The notes below the pieces were generated by a model. The model saw only the letters and a list, made by a program, of their open reading frames with translations. It made no database searches and had not been told where the DNA came from. The translations under genes and the position numbers were made by a program. From Pseudarthrobacter sp. fls2-241-R2A-127 (GTDB taxonomy: Bacteria; Actinomycetota; Actinomycetes; Actinomycetales; Micrococcaceae), in contig NZ_JARVSF010000005.1 in NCBI RefSeq assembly GCF_030209355.1, positions 62,001-126,000 of the forward strand: a DNA stretch of 64,000 nt, in the 5' to 3' direction. Every line of letters starts with the position of its first letter. Within the stretch, counting starts at the first letter, position 1. Shown here piece after piece: positions 10,079 through 19,310 of the stretch.

Positions 10079-10114
10079 ACAGATGCCAGGCAGGGACACC
10101 TGTCTGGCATCTGT
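10079..10114 (+). repeat. Strong RNA hairpin between sepF and yggT
   Basis: Arms 10079-10094 and 10099-10114 pair over 16 positions with one G-U pair and a GACA loop. The outer 11 bp (ACAGATGCCAG/CTGGCATCTGT) are perfect. No U-tract follows and the operon continues to yggT. It therefore looks like an attenuator or an RNA processing/stability element, not a full terminator. Confidence 0.55.
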
Positions 10115-10197
10115 GCTGAAATAGACAAGACACCAGCAGGACACAGCGGCATCCGGACGGGATGGTCCGCACGAAATATGGAGATATGAAATAAGTC

Positions 10198-10485
10198 ATG
10201 GGAATTGTTTTCGGACTTCTCTATCTCGCGCTGCTGCTGTTCTTCGTCGCCCTCATCATCCGCCTGGTTTACGACTGGGTGCAGATGTTCGCGAGGGAAT
10301 GGCGGCCCCGCGGCGTGGCGCTGGTCGTGGCGCACGCTGTGTATTCGATCACGGATCCGCCGCTCAAGGGACTGCGGCGGATGATCCCGCCCCTCCGGCT
10401 CGGCGGCATCTCCCTGGACCTGGGCTTCCTGATTCTGTTCATCGGCGTCAGCATTGCGATGAGCATCACCAGGAACCTGGCCTGA
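10198..10485 (+). CDS. YggT family membrane protein
   Basis: This small integral membrane protein (95 aa) has two hydrophobic segments, about residues 2-24 and 78-92. Between them is a basic loop with the family pattern D-P-P-L-K-G-L-R-R. YggT proteins lie between sepF and divIVA in most actinobacteria and Firmicutes. Their function is not settled (osmotic stress and division have been proposed). The ATG at 10198 follows an AT-rich stretch with GGAGA 5-10 bases upstream. Confidence 0.9.
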   Translation: MGIVFGLLYLALLLFFVALIIRLVYDWVQMFAREWRPRGVALVVAHAVYSITDPPLKGLRRMIPPLRLGGISLDLGFLILFIGVSIAMSITRNLA

Positions 10486-10559
10486 TTCATCAATAAAGAC
10501 TTGGCAATGCAGGATGATCCTCCCCGGAACAGCTACTGTAAAGCGAAGAAACCTCCCGT

Positions 10560-10590
10560 TTGACACCTCGGTGTTGAATTAGAGTAAGCA
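10560..10590 (+). promoter_or_regulatory. Possible divIVA promoter
   Basis: TTGACA (10560-10565) is a perfect -35 match. The best -10 at workable distance is weak (GAGTAAGC around 10583-10590). About 75 bases of leader and the Shine-Dalgarno GAGGTGA precede the divIVA ATG. The 176-base gap after yggT has no other clear signal. Confidence 0.35.
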
Positions 10591-10661
10591 GACCAAATTT
10601 AGGTACCGTAGTTTTGACGGCCGGAAGGCCTACTGACTAACCAGACCAGTGAGGTGACCAG

Positions 10662-11345
10662 ATGGCTTTGACGCCAGAAGACGTTGTCAACAAGCGCTTT
10701 CAGCCCACCAAGTTCCGCGAGGGCTATGACCAGGACGAGGTTGACGACTTCCTGGACGAAATCGTCGTCGAACTCCGCCGCCTGAACCAGGAAAACGACG
10801 AGCTCCGCAAGAAGCTTGCCGACGCCGGTTCCAGCGTCCCGGCAAGCACCACTGCCGCACCTGTTGTGGAGAAGGTCCCCGCCCCGGTCAAGTCCGAGAA
10901 GGACGAAGCCCGCGAGAAGGCCGAAGCCGAAGCGAAGGCCGCCGAAGCCAGCAAGAAGAAGGACGTCCAGCCGGCCGCTCCGGTCGCCGCCGCGCCCTCA
11001 GCGCCTGCCGCTTCCACTCCTTCCGCCGAGTCCGCTGCCGGCCTGCTGGCCATGGCGCAGCAGATGCACGACCGCCACGTCGCCGAGGGCCAGGCCCAGA
11101 AGGACAAGATCATCGCGGAAGCGCAGATCGAAGCCAGCAGCCTCGTCAACGACGCACAGGAAAAGTCCCGCAAGATCCTGGGCGCGCTGGAACAGCAGCG
11201 TTCCGTCCTGGAGCGCAAGGTGGAGCAGCTCCGCGGCTTCGAGCGCGACTACCGCTCACGCCTGAAGGCCTACATCGAGGGCCAGCTCCGCGACCTGGAC
11301 GCCCGTGGTTCCGTTGCGACGCCGGAAGTCAGCGAAGCGAACTAA
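10662..11345 (+). CDS. divIVA: Polar growth/septum placement protein DivIVA (Wag31-like)
   Basis: This coiled-coil scaffold binds curved membrane and directs polar growth and wall synthesis in actinobacteria. It has 227 aa. The N-terminal DivIVA domain is clear (L-T-P-E-D-V-V-N-K-R-F, then Y-D-Q-D-E-V-D-D-F-L-D). A short coiled coil leads to an Ala/Pro/Lys-rich low-complexity linker (about residues 55-125). A long second coiled coil runs from about 130 to 215. It is a natural substrate type for PknA/PknB-like kinases. A strong terminator follows, ending the division operon. Confidence 0.96.
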   Translation: MALTPEDVVNKRFQPTKFREGYDQDEVDDFLDEIVVELRRLNQENDELRKKLADAGSSVPASTTAAPVVEKVPAPVKSEKDEAREKAEAEAKAAEASKKKDVQPAAPVAAAPSAPAASTPSAESAAGLLAMAQQMHDRHVAEGQAQKDKIIAEAQIEASSLVNDAQEKSRKILGALEQQRSVLERKVEQLRGFERDYRSRLKAYIEGQLRDLDARGSVATPEVSEAN

Positions 11346-11365
11346 CCCTGGCAACACGTATTCTG

Positions 11366-11403
11366 AAAGCCGGTGGCTGAGGATTCCTCGGCCACCGGCT
11401 TTT
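11366..11403 (+). terminator. Rho-independent terminator after divIVA
   Basis: Arms 11366-11382 and 11386-11402 pair over 17 positions with one G-U pair and a three-base ATT loop. The stem ends in the T-run GCTTTT. This separates the division operon from lspA. Confidence 0.9.
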
Positions 11404-11439
11404 GGCATTGACACCTAAGTTTTTCGAAGTGAAAGCACC

Positions 11440-12012
11440 ATGACTGACGAACTTGCAGCCGACGCCGCACGCCCCACCCCATCCTCTCCGCGCCCCCGAC
11501 GGGCTGTGCTGCTGTCCCTCTTCGGCGGGTTCGCGGTCTTTGCCTACGTCCTGGACCAGCTCACCAAGCTCTGGGTGACATCAACCATGGTGGAGGGCGA
11601 GCGGATCCCGGTCCTGCCGCCCCTGCTGCACTGGTACTTCATCCGGAACTCCGGTGCCGCGTTTTCGATCGGGGAGAACGTCACCTGGGTGTTCTCCATC
11701 ATCATGGCCGGCGTCGCCGTCGCCATTCTTTTGCAGGTCCGCAGGCTGGGCTCGGCCTGGTGGTCACTGGCGCTCGGGCTGCTGCTTGGCGGCGCACTGG
11801 GCAACCTGACCGACCGGCTCTTCCGCGAGCCTTCCTTCGGAATGGGGCACGTGGTGGACTTCATCCAGCTCCCCAACTTCGCAATCTTCAACATTGCGGA
11901 CTCCGCCGTCGTATCAGCGGTCGCCATCATCTGCATCCTGACCATCCGCGGAATCGCCCCGGACGGAACCCGCCTGGGGAACGCACACAAGGACAAGCCC
12001 GACCATGAGTGA
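11440..12012 (+). CDS. lspA: Lipoprotein signal peptidase (signal peptidase II)
   Basis: This membrane aspartyl protease removes signal peptides from diacylglyceryl-modified prolipoproteins. It has 190 aa and four transmembrane segments. Conserved boxes are D-Q-L-T-K (about residue 42), [14 protein letters not shown] with one catalytic Asp, and V-V-D-F-I...N-I-A-D-S with the second. The ~25-residue N-terminal extension is Pro/Arg-rich and cytoplasmic. It overlaps the pseudouridine synthase gene by eight bases, a pairing conserved in many bacteria. Confidence 0.97.
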   Translation: MTDELAADAARPTPSSPRPRRAVLLSLFGGFAVFAYVLDQLTKLWVTSTMVEGERIPVLPPLLHWYFIRNSGAAFSIGENVTWVFSIIMAGVAVAILLQVRRLGSAWWSLALGLLLGGALGNLTDRLFREPSFGMGHVVDFIQLPNFAIFNIADSAVVSAVAIICILTIRGIAPDGTRLGNAHKDKPDHE

Positions 12013-12931
12013 GCGAATCGTCGTGGGGGAGGAATTCGGTGGGACACGGGCTGACGCCGGCCTGGCCGGCCTGCTTGGCGTGTCCCGGTCGGTGGCTGCC
12101 TCCCTGCTGGCCGAGGGCCATGTGCTCACCCGCGGGAAGGTGCTGGGGAAATCGGCAAAACTTGTGGCGGGGGATGTCCTCGACGTCACTGTCCCGGAGC
12201 GGCGGGACCCGCTGGAAGTCGTGGAGGAAGCTGTGGAAGGCCTGAAGATCCTGCTGGACGACGAGGACTTCGTCGTCGTCGACAAGCCCGTGGGTGTCGC
12301 GGCACATCCCTCGCCCGGCTGGGTTGGCCCCACCGTGGTGGGCGGACTGGCCGGCGCCGGCTACCGCATCTCCACCTCCGGCGCTCCGGAGCGGGCCGGA
12401 ATCGTGCACCGGCTCGACGTCGGCACATCCGGGGTGATGGTGGTGGCCAAGTCCGAGCGGGCCTACACGGCCCTCAAGCGGGCCTTCAAGGAGCGGACGG
12501 TGGACAAGGTGTACCACGCGGTGGTCCAGGGCCTCCCGGACCCCCTGACAGGCACCATCGACGCCCCGATCGGCCGGCATCCCGGCCATGACTGGCGCTT
12601 CGCCGTCATCGAGGACGGCCGCCCCTCGGTAACCCACTACGAAGTCCTGGAAGCCTTCGGGAAGGCCAGCTTGGTGGAAGTGCACCTGGAAACGGGCCGG
12701 ACGCACCAGATCCGGGTCCACTTTTCCGCCCTCCGCCATCCGTGCGCCGGCGACCTCACCTACGGCGCCGACCCGCGCCTTGCCGCCACCCTGGGGCTCA
12801 CCCGGCAGTGGCTCCATGCCCGCCAGCTGGGATTCGACCACCCCGTAACCGGGGAACTCGTCACCGTCACCAGCGACTACCCGCAGGACTTGGCCTACGC
12901 CCTGGAAGTACTGGAATCGGGACAGGCCTGA
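12005..12931 (+). CDS. RluA-family (RluD-like) 23S rRNA pseudouridine synthase
   Basis: It isomerises uridine to pseudouridine in 23S rRNA. It has 308 aa: an N-terminal S4 RNA-binding domain (about residues 15-75) and an RluA catalytic domain with H-R-L-D-V-G-T-S-G near residue 138, where the Asp is the nucleophile. R-T-H-Q-I-R-V-H is the second signature. RluA, RluC and RluD cannot be told apart safely from sequence alone, but the S4 domain and lspA linkage favour RluD. Its ATGAGTGA start overlaps the lspA stop. Confidence 0.94.
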   Translation: MSERIVVGEEFGGTRADAGLAGLLGVSRSVAASLLAEGHVLTRGKVLGKSAKLVAGDVLDVTVPERRDPLEVVEEAVEGLKILLDDEDFVVVDKPVGVAAHPSPGWVGPTVVGGLAGAGYRISTSGAPERAGIVHRLDVGTSGVMVVAKSERAYTALKRAFKERTVDKVYHAVVQGLPDPLTGTIDAPIGRHPGHDWRFAVIEDGRPSVTHYEVLEAFGKASLVEVHLETGRTHQIRVHFSALRHPCAGDLTYGADPRLAATLGLTRQWLHARQLGFDHPVTGELVTVTSDYPQDLAYALEVLESGQA

Positions 12932-12980
12932 CACGGGCGGCCTGGCCGGGCCGCCAACCGGCAGCGCTTAGAATGGTGCG

Positions 12981-15900
12981 GTGAGTTCCAGCAAAGATTC
13001 GTTTGTCCACCTGCACACCCACACCGAATATTCCATGCTGGATGGAGCTGCCCGCCTGGGCGAGCTGTTCGATGAAACCGAACGCCTGGGCATGCCGGCC
13101 CTGGCCACCACCGACCACGGCTATTTGTTCGGTGCGTTCGATTTCTGGCGCAAGGCCACGGACAAGGGCATCAAGCCGATCATCGGGGTCGAAGCCTACG
13201 TAACCCCCGGCACGGCCCGCACGGACAAGGAACGCGTCCGCTGGGGCGAGGAATCCCAGCGCAAGGACGACGTCTCCGGCGGTGGGTCCTACACCCACAT
13301 GACGCTCCTGAGCTACAATAACGTTGGCATGCGGAATCTCTTCCGTGCCTCTTCCATCGCCTCCCTTGATTCCGTGTTCGGCAAGTGGCCGCGGCTGGAC
13401 CGCGAACTCCTCAACACCTACTCCGAAGGGCTGATCGCCACCACCGGATGCCCCTCCGGCGAGGTGCAGACCCGGCTCCGGCTCGGCCAGTACCGCGAAG
13501 CGCTGGAAGCGGCCGCCGAATTCCGGGACATCTTCGGCGCGGAAAACTACTTCTGCGAGCTGATGGACCACGGACTGGATATTGAACGGCGGGTCACCGG
13601 CGACCTCCTGAGGCTCGCCAAGGACCTGAACCTGCCGCTGGTGGCCACCAACGACCTCCACTACACCCACGAGCACGATGCCAAAGCCCATGAGGCCCTG
13701 CTGGCCATCCAGTCCGGCTCCACGCTGCTCGAACCCACCTACGACAACGGCGGCTCACGGTTCGCGTTCTCCGGCAGCGGCTACTACCTCAAGTCCCCGC
13801 AGGAGATGCGCGAGCTTTTCCGCGACCACCCGGACGCCTGCGACAACACCCTGCTGATCGCCGAGCGCTGCGAAGTGTCCTTCAACACGAACGCCAACTT
13901 CATGCCCCGGTTCCCTTGCCCTCCCGGCGAGGACGAGACGTCCTGGCTGGTCAAGGAAGTGGACAAGGGCCTGCAGTACCGTTACCCGGGCGGCATTCCG
14001 GACGAGGTCCGCAAGCAGGCGGACTACGAGCTCGGCGTCATCACGTCCATGGGATTCCCGGGCTACTTCCTGGTGGTTGCGGACTTCATCAACTGGGCCA
14101 AGAACAACGGCATCCGCGTTGGCCCCGGCCGTGGCTCCGGTGCGGGTTCCATGGTGGCCTACGCCATGCGCATCACCGACCTCGACCCCCTGCGCCACGG
14201 CTTGATCTTCGAACGCTTCCTGAACCCGGACCGCGTTTCCATGCCCGACTTCGACGTCGACTTCGATGACCGGCGCCGCTCGGAAGTCATCGACTACGTG
14301 ACCCGCAAGTACGGTGACGAACGCGTCGCCATGATCGTCACCTACGGCACCATCAAGACCAAGCAGGCACTCAAGGACTCTTCCCGCGTCCTGGGCTACC
14401 CGTTCAGCATGGGCGAGACGCTGACCAAGGCCCTGCCTCCTGCCGTGATGGCCAAGGACATTCCCCTCGCGGACATCCAGAACCCCGAAGCCAAGCGCTA
14501 CAGCGAGGCCGGCGACTTCCGGCAGCTGATCGCCACCGACCCGGAAGCCGCCAAGGTCTTCGAGACGGCACTGGGCATCGAAGGCCTGAAGCGCCAGTGG
14601 GGTGTGCACGCCGCCGGCGTCATCATGTCCTCGGACCCCATCATCGACGTCATCCCCATCATGCGCCGCTTCCAGGACGGCCAGGTGATCACCCAGTTCG
14701 ACTACCCGACGTCCGAGGGCCTTGGCCTGATCAAGATGGACTTCCTGGGCCTGCGGAACCTGACGATCATTTCCGACGCCCTCGAAAACATCAAGATGAA
14801 CCGCGGCATCGAGCTGGACCTGGAAAACCTCGAGCTCGACGACGCCCCGTCCTACGAGCTCCTGGCCCGCGGCGACACCCTGGGCGTGTTCCAGCTCGAT
14901 GGCGGCCCGATGCGGTCCCTGCTCAAGCTCATGAAGCCTGACAACTTCGAAGACATTTCCGCCGTGCTGGCGCTCTACCGGCCCGGCCCCATGGGCGCCA
15001 ACGCCCACACCGACTACGCGCTGCGCAAAAACGGGATCCAGGAAGTCATTCCCATCCACCCGGAACTGGAGGAACCGCTCAAGGAGATCCTCGGTGGAAC
15101 GTATGGCCTGATCGTGTACCAGGAGCAGGTGATGGCCGTGGCACAGAAACTGGCGGGCTACTCGCTGGGCCAGGCAGACATCCTCCGGCGCGCCATGGGC
15201 AAGAAGAAGAAGTCGGAACTGGACAAGCAGTTCGCCGGCTTCTCCCAAGGCATGCAGGACAACGGCTACTCCATGGAAGCTGTCAAGACCCTCTGGGACA
15301 TCCTCCTGCCCTTCTCCGACTACGCCTTCAACAAAGCCCACTCGGCCGCGTACGGGGTCATCTCCTACTGGACCGCCTACCTGAAGGCGCACTACGCACC
15401 CGAGTACATGGCAGCGCTCCTGACCTCCGTCGGTGACGACAAGGACAAATCGGCCATCTACCTGAACGAGTGCCGCCGCATGGGCATCACGGTGCTTCCG
15501 CCCGATGTCAACGAGTCGGCACTGAACTTCACCCCGGTGGGCAATGACATCCGCTTCGGCATGGGTGCCATCCGCAATGTGGGTGCCAACGCCGTGGAGG
15601 CGATGGTCACCGCGCGCGAGAGCGAAGGCGCCTACACCTCCTTCAAGGACTACCTCATGAAGGTTCCGGCGGTGGTCTGCAACAAGAGGACCATCGAGTC
15701 CCTGATCAAGTCCGGGGCTTTCGACTCCCTGGGCCACCACCGCCGCGCGCTGGCCATGATCCACGAAGAGGCCATCGACTCCGTCATCACTTTGAAGCGG
15801 AACGAGGCGATCGGCCAGTTCGACCTCTTTGCCGGCTTTGAGGAAGCCGAATCGGAAGCGTCGCTCAGCATCGAGATCCCGGACCTTCCCGAGTGGGAGA

Positions 15901-16538
15901 AAAAGGACAAGCTGTCCTTCGAGCGGGACATGCTGGGCCTGTACGTCTCGGACCACCCGCTGCAGGGGCTCGAAGGCCTCCTGGCCCAGCACGCGGAAAT
16001 GAGCATCACCAGCATCATCGGCGAAGATGGCCCGCAGGACGGCGCCATCATTACCATCGCCGGCATGATCACCTCGCTGAGCCGCCGGATCGCCAAGGCC
16101 AGCGGCAACGCCTATGCCCGGGCCGAGATCGAGGACCTGGGCGGTTCCATCGAAGTGATGTTCTTCGGCCAAGTCTACGGACCGATCGCCTCGGTCCTTG
16201 CCGAAGACCTGATCGTGGTGGTCAAGGGCCGCCTGCAAAAGCGCGACGACGGCGCGATCACCCTGAACTGCATGGAATTGTCCGTTCCGGACCTGAGCGA
16301 AGGCCTGCACGGGCCGCTGGTCATCACCATGCCTACCTACAAGGCCACCGAAGCCGTTGTCACGGAACTGGGGGACGTGCTCCGCACGCACCGGGGCAAC
16401 TCGGAGGTGCGGCTCCACCTCCAGGGCGACACCCGCACCGAAATCATGGGCCTGCCGGTCCACCTGAGGGTGAACCCCAGCCCGTCCCTGTTCGGTGACC
16501 TGAAAGTGCTGCTGGGCCCGGCCTGCCTGGACGCCTGA
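12981..16538 (+). CDS. dnaE: DNA polymerase III alpha subunit DnaE1
   Basis: This is the replicative polymerase catalytic subunit, 1185 aa from a GTG start. The N-terminal PHP domain opens with H-L-H-T-H-T (residues 10-15); the intact metal ligands suggest PHP exonuclease proofreading, as in other actinobacteria. The polymerase active site motif P-D-F-D-V-D-F lies at 422-428. G-P-G-R-G-S-G-A-G-S precedes it, and R-R-A-M-G-K-K-K lies further on. The helix-hairpin-helix region is followed by an OB fold (about 990-1070) and a C-terminal domain. The length fits DnaE1, not the SOS polymerase DnaE2. It ends against a convergent gene with two hairpins between. Confidence 0.98.
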   Translation: MSSSKDSFVHLHTHTEYSMLDGAARLGELFDETERLGMPALATTDHGYLFGAFDFWRKATDKGIKPIIGVEAYVTPGTARTDKERVRWGEESQRKDDVSGGGSYTHMTLLSYNNVGMRNLFRASSIASLDSVFGKWPRLDRELLNTYSEGLIATTGCPSGEVQTRLRLGQYREALEAAAEFRDIFGAENYFCELMDHGLDIERRVTGDLLRLAKDLNLPLVATNDLHYTHEHDAKAHEALLAIQSGSTLLEPTYDNGGSRFAFSGSGYYLKSPQEMRELFRDHPDACDNTLLIAERCEVSFNTNANFMPRFPCPPGEDETSWLVKEVDKGLQYRYPGGIPDEVRKQADYELGVITSMGFPGYFLVVADFINWAKNNGIRVGPGRGSGAGSMVAYAMRITDLDPLRHGLIFERFLNPDRVSMPDFDVDFDDRRRSEVIDYVTRKYGDERVAMIVTYGTIKTKQALKDSSRVLGYPFSMGETLTKALPPAVMAKDIPLADIQNPEAKRYSEAGDFRQLIATDPEAAKVFETALGIEGLKRQWGVHAAGVIMSSDPIIDVIPIMRRFQDGQVITQFDYPTSEGLGLIKMDFLGLRNLTIISDALENIKMNRGIELDLENLELDDAPSYELLARGDTLGVFQLDGGPMRSLLKLMKPDNFEDISAVLALYRPGPMGANAHTDYALRKNGIQEVIPIHPELEEPLKEILGGTYGLIVYQEQVMAVAQKLAGYSLGQADILRRAMGKKKKSELDKQFAGFSQGMQDNGYSMEAVKTLWDILLPFSDYAFNKAHSAAYGVISYWTAYLKAHYAPEYMAALLTSVGDDKDKSAIYLNECRRMGITVLPPDVNESALNFTPVGNDIRFGMGAIRNVGANAVEAMVTARESEGAYTSFKDYLMKVPAVVCNKRTIESLIKSGAFDSLGHHRRALAMIHEEAIDSVITLKRNEAIGQFDLFAGFEEAESEASLSIEIPDLPEWEKKDKLSFERDMLGLYVSDHPLQGLEGLLAQHAEMSITSIIGEDGPQDGAIITIAGMITSLSRRIAKASGNAYARAEIEDLGGSIEVMFFGQVYGPIASVLAEDLIVVVKGRLQKRDDGAITLNCMELSVPDLSEGLHGPLVITMPTYKATEAVVTELGDVLRTHRGNSEVRLHLQGDTRTEIMGLPVHLRVNPSPSLFGDLKVLLGPACLDA

Positions 16539-16549
16539 CGCAGGCGGGC

Positions 16550-16614
16550 ACGACGCCGGAAGCCGGCTTCCGGCGTCGTCCGCGCCTTTCGCCCCGGGCA
16601 CTGGGGCCCGGGGC
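16550..16614. terminator. Two tandem hairpins between convergent dnaE and flavin reductase gene
   Basis: The first is a 30-bp perfect palindrome (arms 16550-16564 and 16565-16579) followed by CCTTTC. The second has arms GCCCCGGG (16591-16598) and CCCGGGGC (16607-16614). Both lie in the 90-base gap between the two stop codons, so they probably end transcription from both sides. Confidence 0.65.
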
Positions 16615-16628
16615 CATGGGCGGGCCCG

Positions 16629-17153
16629 CTAGATTTCGTAGTCCAGCGGGACCGGCTGCCCGTAGGCGCCCCCGTGGTACAGCAGCGGCGCACTGTCGCC
16701 GCCCACCTGGCCGTCCACCACCTGGACCACCACCACGGCGTTGTTTTCGAAGGACAGGCGCATCTGCACCTCGCCGATCAGCCAGCCGGCCACATCCTTC
16801 AAGATGGGCACCCCGTGGGGCCCGATTTCCCAGTGGTTCCCCTCGAACCGGTTGCCCGGCCGGGCGAACCGGGCCGCCAGTTCCTGGTTTTCCAGGCCCA
16901 GCATGTGGACTCCCAGGAACTTGGTGTTGGCAACGGCGGGCCACGACCTAGAACTGCGTGCCATGTTGAACGTGAAGCGCGGCGGCTTGGCGGACAGCGA
17001 GGCCACCGACGTGGCGGTGAACCCGTACGGCTCGTCCTGGTAGTTCACGGTGATGATGGCGACGCCCGCGGCATGCCGCCGGAACATCTCCCTGAACGTC
17101 TGCTCAAAGGGCTCGCTGTTGTCGGTCACCGGAACTCCTGCACTAAGTGGCAT
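16629..17153 (-). CDS. Flavin reductase-like (FMN-binding split-barrel) protein
   Basis: This 174-aa member of the flavin reductase-like superfamily has a split-barrel FMN-binding fold and usually supplies reduced flavin to a partner monooxygenase. The N-terminal half has R-H-A-A-G-V-A-I-I-T-V and F-T-A-T-S-V-A-S-L-S, the flavin-binding signature. H-x-L-G-L and a split-barrel C-terminal half follow. A longer frame exists, but the ATG at 17153 (M-P-L-S-A-G-V) is the best start. It stands alone, divergent from a small membrane protein gene. No monooxygenase is seen nearby, so the substrate is unknown. Confidence 0.82.
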   Translation of the reverse strand: MPLSAGVPVTDNSEPFEQTFREMFRRHAAGVAIITVNYQDEPYGFTATSVASLSAKPPRFTFNMARSSRSWPAVANTKFLGVHMLGLENQELAARFARPGNRFEGNHWEIGPHGVPILKDVAGWLIGEVQMRLSFENNAVVVVQVVDGQVGGDSAPLLYHGGAYGQPVPLDYEI

Positions 17154-17254
17154 ATCTCTTTCCCCAAGCGTATTGGCCCGCGGGCCAGGCGGGAAAACAC
17201 GCATCTGCGGAACCCCTGCGGGGCTCCGCAGGAACCTTTGTTAAGGTGTCTCTC

Positions 17255-17785
17255 ATGATGAACTTTGGCCGCCCCGCGCGGCGGCTGCCCTGGTCCCTGC
17301 TGCTGGTCCCGGCGGCGGCAGGCGTTCCGGCCGGGCTCCTCTGGTGGCTGCTCGCCCCGGGCGGACTGAACCTGATCACCCGGAACCCCTCGCTGGCATC
17401 AGGGACGGCTCCGCTGGTGTGGCTGCCACGGGACCTCACGCTCGCCGGGATCATGGTGCTGGCCGGTTGCTTGCTGGCGGTGTTCCTGGCCGACGGCAAG
17501 CGTCCCGACCCCCAAACGGCGCTCCTGGCAGGCCTGGTTGGAGCGGTGGCCGGCAGCCTGGCCGCCTGGGGAACCGGCATCCTCGCGGCACGCCTCTGGG
17601 GTCCGGCGGTGGACACCTCGGTCAATGCCAGCGTCGCCTTCTCGCTCCGGGCGTTGCCGGTGCTGCTGCTGTGGCCAGCCGCCACGGCGGTCTCGGTCTT
17701 CGTTTTGGAGGTGGCAGGGATGGCAGGCCGGAAACCTGCCGGCAGCGGCGGCGGAACAGCGGGCGGCAACAGCGCCGTAAAATAG
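17255..17785 (+). CDS. Small membrane protein of unknown function upstream of hisD
   Basis: I do not recognise a family with confidence. The product from the ATG at 17255 is 176 aa with four hydrophobic segments (about residues 12-30, 56-76, 88-112 and 136-158). It has a Gly/Ala/Ser-rich hydrophilic tail. Between the first two segments is a predicted outside loop of about 25 residues with L-N-L-I-T-R-N-P. The stop lies 4 bases before the hisD start, so the two are probably co-transcribed. In-frame starts upstream would add 36 polar residues with no support. Confidence 0.7.
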   Translation: MMNFGRPARRLPWSLLLVPAAAGVPAGLLWWLLAPGGLNLITRNPSLASGTAPLVWLPRDLTLAGIMVLAGCLLAVFLADGKRPDPQTALLAGLVGAVAGSLAAWGTGILAARLWGPAVDTSVNASVAFSLRALPVLLLWPAATAVSVFVLEVAGMAGRKPAGSGGGTAGGNSAVK

Positions 17786-17789
17786 TCCG

Positions 17790-19163
17790 GTGACCACTTC
17801 ACCGCAGCCTTCCGCCACCGCGACAACCGCCGTCGACTTCCGCACTATCGACCTTCGCGGCCGCACCCTGACCCTCGCGGCCTTGCGCGCCGCTGTTCCC
17901 CGCGCCAAGGGCCAGACTGTGGCGGATGCCGAAGAAAAGGTCCTGGACATTATCGCTGCCGTCCGGCGGCGCGGTTTCGCTGCGTTGTCGGACCTTGCGG
18001 AGAGGTTCGACGGCGTCGAGCAGCGCCATCCGCTGGTTCCCCGGGCAGCGCTCACCGCAGCCCTGGACGGGCTTGATGCGGACGTGCGGGCAGCACTGGA
18101 GGAATCCATCAGCCGGGCACGGAAATTCGCCGATCGGCAGCGGCCCCGCAACGTGGACGTCGAACTGGGCGACGGCGCCGTCGTCAGCCAGAACTGGGTC
18201 CCCGTGGCGCGCGTGGGACTGTACGTCCCCGGCGGCCTGGCCGTGTACCCATCGTCCGTGATCATGAACGTGGTGCCGGCCCTGGCTGCCGGCGTTGAAT
18301 CCATTGCCCTCGCCTCGCCGCCCCAGAAGGAGTTCGGTGGCCTGCCGCACCCCACCATCCTCGCGGCGGCTGCACTCCTGGGAATCACTGAGGTCTACGG
18401 CATCGGCGGGGCGCAGGCCATCGCCGCATTCGCCTACGGTGTGGACGCCGGCGACGCCGGCCCCGCGCTGGAGCCCGTGGACGTGGTGACCGGGCCCGGC
18501 AACATCTTCGTCGCCACCGCCAAGCGCCTGGTCAAAGGTGTGGTGGGCATCGATTCGGAGGCGGGAACCACCGAGATCGCCATCCTTGCCGACGACTCCG
18601 CCCAGCCGGCGCTGGTGGCCGCGGACCTGCTCAGCCAGGCCGAGCACGACCCCAAGGCGGCATCGGTCCTGGTCACCGATTCGGAGCCGCTGGCCACCGC
18701 GGTACGCGACGAACTCGAACGGCAGGCCGCCGCCACCAAGCACTCCGCCCGGGTCCGCGAGGCGCTGTCCGGTCCCCAGTCCGGCGTCGTGCTGGTGGAC
18801 AACCTGGAGCAGGGAATCGCCGCCTGCGACGCGTACGCCGCCGAGCACCTTGAGATCATGACGCGTGACGCCGCTTCCGTGGCCGCCCGGATCCGGAATG
18901 CCGGCGCGATCTTCGTGGGGGACTACAGCCCGGTCAGCCTGGGCGACTACTGCGCAGGTTCGAACCACGTCCTGCCCACCAGCGGGACCGCAGCCTTCTC
19001 ATCCGGACTGAACGTCACCACATTCCTTCGCGCCATCCAGGTGGTCAACTACAGCCGCGCGGCATTGGCGGAGGTCAGCGGCCATATCGTAAGCCTGTCC
19101 CGCGCCGAGGACCTGCCCGCCCACGGCGACGCCGTCACGGCGCGGTTTCCGGTCCGGGGCTAG
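17790..19163 (+). CDS. hisD: Histidinol dehydrogenase
   Basis: It catalyses the last two steps of histidine synthesis, L-histidinol to L-histidine with NAD+ and zinc. It has 457 aa from a GTG start. Recognisable stretches are the [13 protein letters not shown] nucleotide-binding region (about residue 134), I-Y-G-like [14 protein letters not shown] and [15 protein letters not shown] and A-E-H-L-E-I-M supply zinc and catalytic residues. The rest of the his operon is not in the window; downstream is nrdR instead. Confidence 0.97.
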   Translation: MTTSPQPSATATTAVDFRTIDLRGRTLTLAALRAAVPRAKGQTVADAEEKVLDIIAAVRRRGFAALSDLAERFDGVEQRHPLVPRAALTAALDGLDADVRAALEESISRARKFADRQRPRNVDVELGDGAVVSQNWVPVARVGLYVPGGLAVYPSSVIMNVVPALAAGVESIALASPPQKEFGGLPHPTILAAAALLGITEVYGIGGAQAIAAFAYGVDAGDAGPALEPVDVVTGPGNIFVATAKRLVKGVVGIDSEAGTTEIAILADDSAQPALVAADLLSQAEHDPKAASVLVTDSEPLATAVRDELERQAAATKHSARVREALSGPQSGVVLVDNLEQGIAACDAYAAEHLEIMTRDAASVAARIRNAGAIFVGDYSPVSLGDYCAGSNHVLPTSGTAAFSSGLNVTTFLRAIQVVNYSRAALAEVSGHIVSLSRAEDLPAHGDAVTARFPVRG

Positions 19164-19165
19164 CC

Positions 19166-19197
19166 ACTACATATAGGCCGCAGGGTACTACATATAG
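19166..19197. promoter_or_regulatory. Tandem NrdR-box-like sites upstream of nrdR
   Basis: The 11-mer ACTACATATAG occurs twice, at 19166-19176 and 19187-19197, exactly 21 bases apart (two helical turns). The second extends to the near-palindrome TACTACATATAGTA. The core matches the AT-rich NrdR box pattern of ribonucleotide reductase promoters. The sites sit 114-145 bases before the nrdR start and directly upstream of a promoter candidate, pointing to autoregulation. Confidence 0.65.
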
Positions 19198-19208
19198 TAA
19201 TTACAGGC

Positions 19209-19238
19209 TTGTTATTACCCGTGGTGCAGCCGTAAACT
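19209..19238 (+). promoter_or_regulatory. Candidate nrdR promoter
   Basis: TTGTTA (19209-19214) and TAAACT (19233-19238) are separated by 18 bases, in an AT-rich patch just downstream of the NrdR-box-like pair. About 70 bases of leader and a GGGAAAGGGGAAA Shine-Dalgarno region precede the ATG at 19311. Confidence 0.45.
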
Positions 19239-19310
19239 GGGATCGCAGCCCGCCCAACGGTGCTGCCGGCTTCGTTGCTGTTCGACGCCGGAAGGGAAAG
19301 GGGAAACGCC

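Noticed and set aside
13755..16601. A 948-codon open frame antisense to dnaE
   Set aside because: It is a shadow of GC-rich codon use in dnaE; the product is low-complexity Gly/His/Val/Asp-rich with no recognisable domain, while the forward frame is a full DnaE.
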